NCBI GenBank assembly: GCA_036835325.1 | Contig: DAITMF010000067.1 | Span: 1 to 12,192, forward strand | DNA: 12,192 nucleotides | Direction: 5' to 3' | DNA from: CAMCHP01 sp036835325 | GTDB lineage: Bacteria > Bacteroidota > Bacteroidia > Flavobacteriales_D > Sanyastnellaceae | Position numbers and translations under genes: made by a program | Part shown: positions 7,245 through 12,192 of the stretch, piece after piece | How positions within the stretch are numbered: position 1 is the first letter of the stretch | How the letters are laid out: each line of letters begins with the position of its first letter | Notes under the pieces: model-generated | Seen by the model: the letters and a program-made list of their open reading frames with translations, nothing else | What the model was told of the DNA's origin: nothing | Databases searched by the model: none

Positions 7245-7262
7245 CGGCTGCAAATCACGCAC

Positions 7263-8177
7263 ATGGCAGAACTGCGGCATACTCCCATCGAAGTGGTGAG
7301 TCCTGAAAGCTTCTCAGACTACGAGCTCATCGACTGTGGCGACTTCGAAAAACTTGAGCGCTTCGGCAACGTGGTGACCATTCGTCCGGAGTCGCAGGCG
7401 ATCTGGAACCGGTCGCTGCCCGAATCGGAGTGGCGCCGCCGCGCGAACGTCCGCTACGAAAGCACGGGCACCTACTCGGGCAACTGGGAGCACATCGCCC
7501 GCACGCCGCATCGCTGGCCGTTTCAGTACAAGCGCAACGGCTTGCAGCTGACCCTAAACCTTGAGCTGACGAAGTTCAAGCACGTGGGTGTGTTCCCTGA
7601 ACAGGCGGTGAATTGGGACTTTATTTATGATCGCCTTCGGCGGATGAGGACGCCACAGCCGCGTTTCCTCAATCTGTTTGCCTACACCGGTGGCGCGTCG
7701 CTTGCGGCCCGCGCCGCAGGTGCGGATGTCGTGCACGTGGATGCCATCAAACAAGTCATCTCGTGGTCGCGCACCAACATGGAATCGTCGAATCTTGAAG
7801 GCATCCGATGGGTGGTGGAAGACGCGCTGAAGTTCGCCCGCCGCGAACAAAAACGCGGCAACACCTACAACGGCATCATCCTTGATCCGCCCGCCTTTGG
7901 ACACGGACCCAACGGCGAAGTGTGGAAGCTTGAGAAGCAGATTGGCGAGCTCGTGCGCGCCGTGTTTTCGATTCTCGACCGCGACGAGTCGTTTCTCATC
8001 ATGAACACCTATTCGTTGGGCTTTTCATCGCAACTAATCGGCAACCTCACCCGACAGGTGACCGAAGAGCAGAAGCTCGACGGCACGCACTGGCTGGGCG
8101 AACTTGGCTTGAAAGCCGGGACGGGACACCTTCTTCCTTTGGGTGTGCTCTATCGCTTTACCCGAAACCTTGATTAA
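7263..8177 (+). CDS. Class I SAM-dependent methyltransferase, RlmI/Methyltrans_SAM type (probable RNA methyltransferase)
   Basis: The 304-residue protein is a Rossmann-fold methyltransferase. The SAM-binding motif I is LNLFAYTGGASLAARAAGA (136-154), the acidic residue ending strand 2 is D160 in VVHVDA, an EDA at 186-188 follows strand 3, and the catalytic-region motif is ILDPPAFG (206-213), continuing HGPNGEVWKL. FAYTGG and DPP are typical of the RlmI/RlmKL-like group that modifies 23S rRNA, so an RNA substrate is likely, but the exact base is not deducible. The N-terminal ~100 residues are not recognisable to me as the PUA domain of E. coli RlmI, though TKFKHVGVFPEQ (103-114) is a conserved lead-in seen in related Bacteroidota proteins. 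It is transcribed divergently from pyrH with 80 bp between the two starts. No ribosome binding site of the Shine-Dalgarno type is seen. Confidence 0.85.
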   Translation: MAELRHTPIEVVSPESFSDYELIDCGDFEKLERFGNVVTIRPESQAIWNRSLPESEWRRRANVRYESTGTYSGNWEHIARTPHRWPFQYKRNGLQLTLNLELTKFKHVGVFPEQAVNWDFIYDRLRRMRTPQPRFLNLFAYTGGASLAARAAGADVVHVDAIKQVISWSRTNMESSNLEGIRWVVEDALKFARREQKRGNTYNGIILDPPAFGHGPNGEVWKLEKQIGELVRAVFSILDRDESFLIMNTYSLGFSSQLIGNLTRQVTEEQKLDGTHWLGELGLKAGTGHLLPLGVLYRFTRNLD

Positions 8178-8278
8178 GGGAACACACGTTTCCTCATCCA
8201 CCCAAAAAACATTCCAAAAAAGCGTGCATACCTCGGATTATGCCATGCTGAAGTTTCTCCATTTCGATTGACCGGACG

Positions 8279-8300
8279 AAGTGTACAATCGACACTTTTT
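8279..8300 (+). terminator. Terminator-like hairpin after the methyltransferase gene
   Basis: AAGTGT (8279-8284), a 7-nt loop and ACACTT (8292-8297) form a 6-bp stem followed by TTT, giving a run of five T in total. It lies 101 nt after the methyltransferase stop. The stem is short and AT-rich, so termination would be weak. Confidence 0.4.
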
Positions 8301-8327
8301 CGACGAAAAAACATTTTCTTTCGACGA
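8298..8327. repeat. Direct repeat TTTCGACGA, two copies 21 bp apart
   Basis: TTTCGACGA occurs at 8298-8306 and 8319-8327, exactly 21 bp start to start, about two helical turns, upstream of the promoter for the giant secreted protein. A looser copy, TTTCGATTGA, is at 8263-8272. The first copy is also part of a near-perfect inverted sequence TTTTTCG-A-CGAAAAA (8296-8310). This fits a transcription factor binding site, which is inference only. Confidence 0.5.
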
Positions 8328-8354
8328 GTGGGATTGAACGGTAGATTTAATCCC

Positions 8355-8385
8355 TTGTTAACTAAACGATAACTTATTAAATTTG
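8355..8385 (+). promoter_or_regulatory. Predicted promoter of the giant secreted protein gene
   Basis: TTG (8355-8357), a 20-nt AT-rich spacer and TAAATTTG (8378-8385) match the Bacteroidota TTG-N19/20-TAnnTTTG promoter without mismatch. Transcription should begin near 8391, giving a leader of about 30 nt to the ATG at 8423. Confidence 0.65.
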
Positions 8386-8389
8386 TTAG

Positions 8390-8407
8390 CTGTCTGAGAA
8401 CCGACAG
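8390..8407 (+). other. Small hairpin in the predicted 5' leader
   Basis: CTGTC (8390-8394) and GACAG (8403-8407) can pair around an 8-nt loop, starting right at the predicted transcription start and ending 15 nt before the ATG. It could protect the 5' end of the messenger or be an operator half-site pair; the stem is only 5 bp. Confidence 0.3.
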
Positions 8408-8422
8408 ACCAAATTGCTTGCC

Positions 8423-11400
8423 ATGAAAACTGCTTTTTCACTGCGACTTAGCCTCGTTGTCGCGCTTGTTTCGATAGCGTTTAGCCTCCAGGCCGATTGG
8501 GGGATTTTTCAAACCTACGCGTTAGTCAATACAGGTGATGGAAACATTTTCCGCGCCGGAGGAGCAAATGCTGATAACAACCGAAGTGTGATCGGTCACG
8601 ATTTTGGCACTTTCCGTTCAACCGACACCTTCGTTTTGAACGGCGCCGAATTCAAAACTTGGAAGAACGGCAGCAGCAATGTCTGCGGTGGTCAAATCTT
8701 CTACCGAATCTATCCTACCGGGTCACCCTCAGGTTCGTTCGCCTCTGTATCGGTGAGCTATGTGGGAGAACTCGGCGGAAATGACCAGCTCTGGCAAAAC
8801 ACCTCGGCCAATGTCAACCTGCTCTCAAGCTTGGCAGATGGAAGCTACGTTCTAGAATTCTATTGGGAAGCCTCAGGCAGCAACTTCGACCCTATGGGGT
8901 GCGGGGATTCCCGGTTTGACAGCAACTCAGGAAACAACTGGCAGTCGTCGTTCCGCGTCGACAACTCACCGGCACGGGCATTCAAAATGGACGGTGTCGG
9001 CGAAACCAAAACCGCCTTCGCTCCAGGCACCGTGACCCTCTCAGGCATTTCGTGGCTGTTGAGTGAGGCACTGCTCGGCGACCTCTCGCCTGCTGACAAG
9101 CTCAACGGCGCGCGCTCAATCCGCATCCGCCGCAGCGGAACCACCGAAGGCCTCGCAGAAATGCAAGAAGACCTTACCACAGGCGTGGGCAAAATCGGAT
9201 TCAACTACGCACGCTACGGCTCTGAAACCGGCCAGCCCGACCTCTTTGTCGAATACAGCGTAAACGGCGGCGCGTGGACCCAAGCCGGAAGCACAATCAC
9301 TTCATACAACGACCAGCTCACCTACTGGGAGGCAACCATCAACGAAGAAGGCAACGTGCGCATCCGCTTCCGCACGGGAATCAACGGCACCAACGAAGAC
9401 CGCATCAACATCGACGACATCTTCATCACCGAAAACATCTGCACCAGCGAAAGCTTTGCCAACGTACCAACGGCATCGCCGAATAGCTACCAGACCCGCT
9501 CATGGACAGGCGATAACGGCGGTAGCTGGGGGGCGACGCGAGTGCGCACCAGCGAGGCGCTGAATGGCCTTGCCATCACATTCCAAAATTCAGGCACACC
9601 CACTCTGACCGCACCAACAACCACCGGTGGTATTGGCGTGATTCGCTTCAGTGCACGCCGTGCCTTCACCAACACCGACGCACGAAACCTCTCGGTCTTT
9701 GTAAACGGCGAGCAAATCGGTTCAAATCTGGTCGTTGACCCCAACTCCGATGATCCCCAGAGCTTTGAACTCGTCGCCAACGTGAGCGGTACAGCGCAAC
9801 TGACCATCGTGAACAACGGTTCACATGTGACGATAGACGATCTGTCATGGACCTGCTACCGCGCGCCCATCGAGACGGGCGCGGTATCAGCTGCTGAGTT
9901 CATCCTCAGCGATTGCAACACCACCGCTACCGGAACCGTGGCCTTCACCACCAACACCGCATTCGGCGGCGGCAACACCTTCGCGGCTGAACTAAGCGAC
10001 GCTAACGGCGACTTCCTTGAGCCGCTCACCATCGGCACCGGCACCGCATCGCCCATCAGCATCACCATCCCTGAAAACCTACCCACCGGAAGCGGCTACC
10101 GCATCCGCGTGGTGAGCAGCAACCCGACCTACACGGGAACGCTCTCAACGGCGTTCACCATCACCCAAAACGGGACTGAATGTCCGACCCTTGGCGACTT
10201 CCGCTCACGTCAAAGCGGCTCGTGGACCAACGAAAACAGCTGGCAGCAATACAGCTATGACGGCAGCACCCAAACCTGGTCGTGGATTGACACCACCGAA
10301 GACCCGAATGATGTCGCGGTTAATGTCACCATCCGCAACGGCCATACCATTGCCCTGTCAATCAGCGGCGCAGTTGACGTAAACAACCTCATCGTCGAAA
10401 ACGGTGCAACACTGGTCCGTAACAGCACAAGCTGCTCAGCCGTGCGCTACATCAACCTCGCCGGCGACATCATCAACAACGGTATCATTGGCAACGGTGC
10501 AACTCCCGATGCATTGGGCTTCCAAATCCTCGCCGGTGACCACACCATCACAGGTAGCGGCAGTTTCGATGCTTACCGCATTCGCTTGGCCGGTTCAGGT
10601 GCATCATCAACCGGTACCTTGGGCTCTGCTACCCTCACCATCGACCAAGACCTTACCCTGCGTTGGTACGAAACCGCTTGCAGCGGTGGCTTCAACGCCA
10701 TCTACAACAACCGTGGCGCAACGTCAACCTTCGACATCACCATCACAGCAGGCAATACGCTCACCCTCACAGGCGCTGACGCAACCCTCGGCATGGATGC
10801 TGCCAACACAGGAGGCGGCAACTTTGCGGCCTCGCAACAAGGTGGCGGTTACACCGTTGCAGGTAGCATCGTAGCAGCAGGTGGATACGTCGCCGGCTCG
10901 AACAACACGGGCGCTCAACAGGTGTACCTCGATGTGCAAAACGGCGGTTCAGCCAGCTTCCGCTACATTGAAGTGGGCAACAACAACGGAACCGACGGCG
11001 GCGCCATCACCCTGGCCGACGGAGCTTCACTGAACATCACCGGTGTGGCCACCGGAACCACCACGTGGGCAAACCCCACTGTGGGTTCTCTGGTCTTCAC
11101 CATTGATCCAAACAGCACAGTAACCTTTAGCGGTGCCGCAGCCCAAGACATTCCGGCAATCACGGCTTACGGTAACTTGGCCCTCAGCGGTGCAGGCAGT
11201 AAGAGCTTTACCGATGCCGAAACCACCATCCAAGGCGATTTCAGCTTTGCCACCGGTCTCACCGTTGACGCGACCGACCTCGGGTTTGTCCTCAACGTAG
11301 GCGGCGACTGGAACAACAACGGAGGCACATTCAATCCCGCCAACGGTACCGTCGTCTTCAACGGCAGCGCCGCACAAACCATCGGCGGGTCGGCCACCAC

Positions 11401-12192
11401 GCGCTTCGAGAACATCAGCCTCAACAGCGGCAACGACCTCCTCCTCGGCGTCAACACCGAAGTACACGGCGTGCTTGACCCCGTTAGCGGCGACTTCAAC
11501 GGACAAACATTCGACCTCCGCCTGATCTCAGACATTGACGGCACAGGCAGCATCGGCGAAATCACCGCCAACGCGTCGTTTACCGGAAACACCATCATCG
11601 AACGCTTCATCCCCACCGGCGTGCAGTTCTGGACGCAGCTTGCCGCGCCCATCGCCGGCAATACTATCGCCGATTGGGATAGCACAATAATAACAACAGG
11701 CTTTCCGGGTAGCGACTTTCAATCGAACTCCTTCAACAATATCCGCCAATACGATGAAACCAACCCAGGTCTCTTGAATGATGGATTTGTAGGCGTGACG
11801 GCTGACACCGACGTCCTCGACCACGTCCGCGGTTACTTCGTCTTCATGCAAGGTGGCAGCCAGTTTGTTGAGCTCGAAGGCGACATCCAACAAGGTCCGC
11901 TCACCACACCGCTCAACTACACCTCAACCGGTGTACCTGCCAACGACGGCTGGGAGCTCGTTGCCAACCGCTACCCCAGCGAGATCGACTTCGACCTCCT
12001 CCACGCCAACTCAACCGGCATCGCTGACCACTACTACATCTACGACGCCGATGCCGGTTCGTACGCCTTCTACACCGTTGGGTTCGGCCCAACCGGAGAC
12101 GCCACCGGAAACATCGCCTCAAGCCAAGCCTTCTGGGTGCAGACCATCGCGTCAAACGCCGAACTGCTCTTCACCGAAGACATCAAATCGGC
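8423..12192 (+). CDS. Giant modular secreted/surface protein, probable T9SS substrate (3' end outside window)
   Basis: The frame is open from ATG 8423 to the window end, at least 1256 residues. Residues 1-24 form a signal peptide (MKTAFSLRLSLVVALVSIAF.., cleavage after LQA). Modules in order: a domain starting DWGIFQTYALVN (25-180); a beta-sandwich-like domain ending RINIDDIFIT (about 185-337); a second one with SYQTRSWTGDNGGSW and VTIDDLSWTC (about 340-479); an Ig-like domain (about 490-583); a GSWTNENSW..NGHTIAL..VENGATL domain (about 591-665); Gly/Asn/Thr-rich beta repeats including TVTFSGAAAQDI (near 900) and TVVFNGSAAQTIGG (near 975); and, from IERFIPTG (near 1060), a module with GWELVANRYPSEIDFD and QAFWVQ that in Bacteroidota usually precedes the C-terminal T9SS sorting domain. 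No catalytic motif is seen, so adhesion or a structural surface role is the best guess. Codon usage is uneven along the gene. Confidence 0.85.
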   Translation, partial: MKTAFSLRLSLVVALVSIAFSLQADWGIFQTYALVNTGDGNIFRAGGANADNNRSVIGHDFGTFRSTDTFVLNGAEFKTWKNGSSNVCGGQIFYRIYPTGSPSGSFASVSVSYVGELGGNDQLWQNTSANVNLLSSLADGSYVLEFYWEASGSNFDPMGCGDSRFDSNSGNNWQSSFRVDNSPARAFKMDGVGETKTAFAPGTVTLSGISWLLSEALLGDLSPADKLNGARSIRIRRSGTTEGLAEMQEDLTTGVGKIGFNYARYGSETGQPDLFVEYSVNGGAWTQAGSTITSYNDQLTYWEATINEEGNVRIRFRTGINGTNEDRINIDDIFITENICTSESFANVPTASPNSYQTRSWTGDNGGSWGATRVRTSEALNGLAITFQNSGTPTLTAPTTTGGIGVIRFSARRAFTNTDARNLSVFVNGEQIGSNLVVDPNSDDPQSFELVANVSGTAQLTIVNNGSHVTIDDLSWTCYRAPIETGAVSAAEFILSDCNTTATGTVAFTTNTAFGGGNTFAAELSDANGDFLEPLTIGTGTASPISITIPENLPTGSGYRIRVVSSNPTYTGTLSTAFTITQNGTECPTLGDFRSRQSGSWTNENSWQQYSYDGSTQTWSWIDTTEDPNDVAVNVTIRNGHTIALSISGAVDVNNLIVENGATLVRNSTSCSAVRYINLAGDIINNGIIGNGATPDALGFQILAGDHTITGSGSFDAYRIRLAGSGASSTGTLGSATLTIDQDLTLRWYETACSGGFNAIYNNRGATSTFDITITAGNTLTLTGADATLGMDAANTGGGNFAASQQGGGYTVAGSIVAAGGYVAGSNNTGAQQVYLDVQNGGSASFRYIEVGNNNGTDGGAITLADGASLNITGVATGTTTWANPTVGSLVFTIDPNSTVTFSGAAAQDIPAITAYGNLALSGAGSKSFTDAETTIQGDFSFATGLTVDATDLGFVLNVGGDWNNNGGTFNPANGTVVFNGSAAQTIGGSATTRFENISLNSGNDLLLGVNTEVHGVLDPVSGDFNGQTFDLRLISDIDGTGSIGEITANASFTGNTIIERFIPTGVQFWTQLAAPIAGNTIADWDSTIITTGFPGSDFQSNSFNNIRQYDETNPGLLNDGFVGVTADTDVLDHVRGYFVFMQGGSQFVELEGDIQQGPLTTPLNYTSTGVPANDGWELVANRYPSEIDFDLLHANSTGIADHYYIYDADAGSYAFYTVGFGPTGDATGNIASSQAFWVQTIASNAELLFTEDIKS

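Noticed and set aside
8178..8422. Possible small gene or RNA gene in the 245-bp intergenic region
   Set aside because: No tRNA-like fold, no credible short reading frame with family features; the content is explained by a hairpin, repeats and a promoter.
11027..11685. Two long minus-strand open frames of about 160-170 codons
   Set aside because: Both are antisense to the giant secreted protein, whose frame is continuous; their composition mirrors the Asn/Thr/Gly-rich sense codons.

Overview
The window looks like chromosomal DNA from a member of the Bacteroidota (Bacteroidetes). Four things point there: the PolA N-terminus is of the type I associate with this phylum; starts lack Shine-Dalgarno sequences; several upstream regions carry the TTG-N19/20-TAnnTTTG promoter; and a very long modular secreted protein is of the kind exported by the type IX secretion system (T9SS). 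G and C are frequent at third codon positions, which is high for many Flavobacteriia, so I do not go below phylum. No tRNA, rRNA, IS element, prophage gene or CRISPR array was seen.

Layout. Bases 1-7182 hold five genes on the minus strand, in transcription order: pyrH (UMP kinase, 7182-6475); a secreted DNA/RNA non-specific endonuclease with an added C-terminal OB-like domain (6330-5074); a RavA-like MoxR AAA+ ATPase (5037-3451); a ViaA-like VWA protein overlapping it by 20 nt (3470-1821); and polA (1772-1, cut by the window edge inside the start of the polymerase domain). On the plus strand, divergent from pyrH across an 80-bp double promoter region, is a class I SAM-dependent methyltransferase of the RlmI/Methyltrans_SAM type (7263-8177). 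After a 245-bp intergenic region with a terminator-like hairpin, direct repeats and a strong-looking promoter, a giant modular surface or secreted protein runs from 8423 off the right edge (at least 1256 codons, no stop).

How the genes relate. ravA and viaA form an obvious two-gene unit (ATPase plus metal-binding VWA partner), possibly read together with the nuclease upstream and polA downstream, since all point the same way with gaps of 36 and 48 nt. pyrH, polA and the methyltransferase are housekeeping or RNA-modification genes. The giant protein is accessory. The most interesting points are the RavA-ViaA pair in a Bacteroidota background beside polA and a secreted nuclease, two promoter-proximal direct repeat pairs spaced by whole helical turns, a G-quadruplex motif just after pyrH, and patchy codon usage in the giant protein. 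I see no clearly new multi-gene system.
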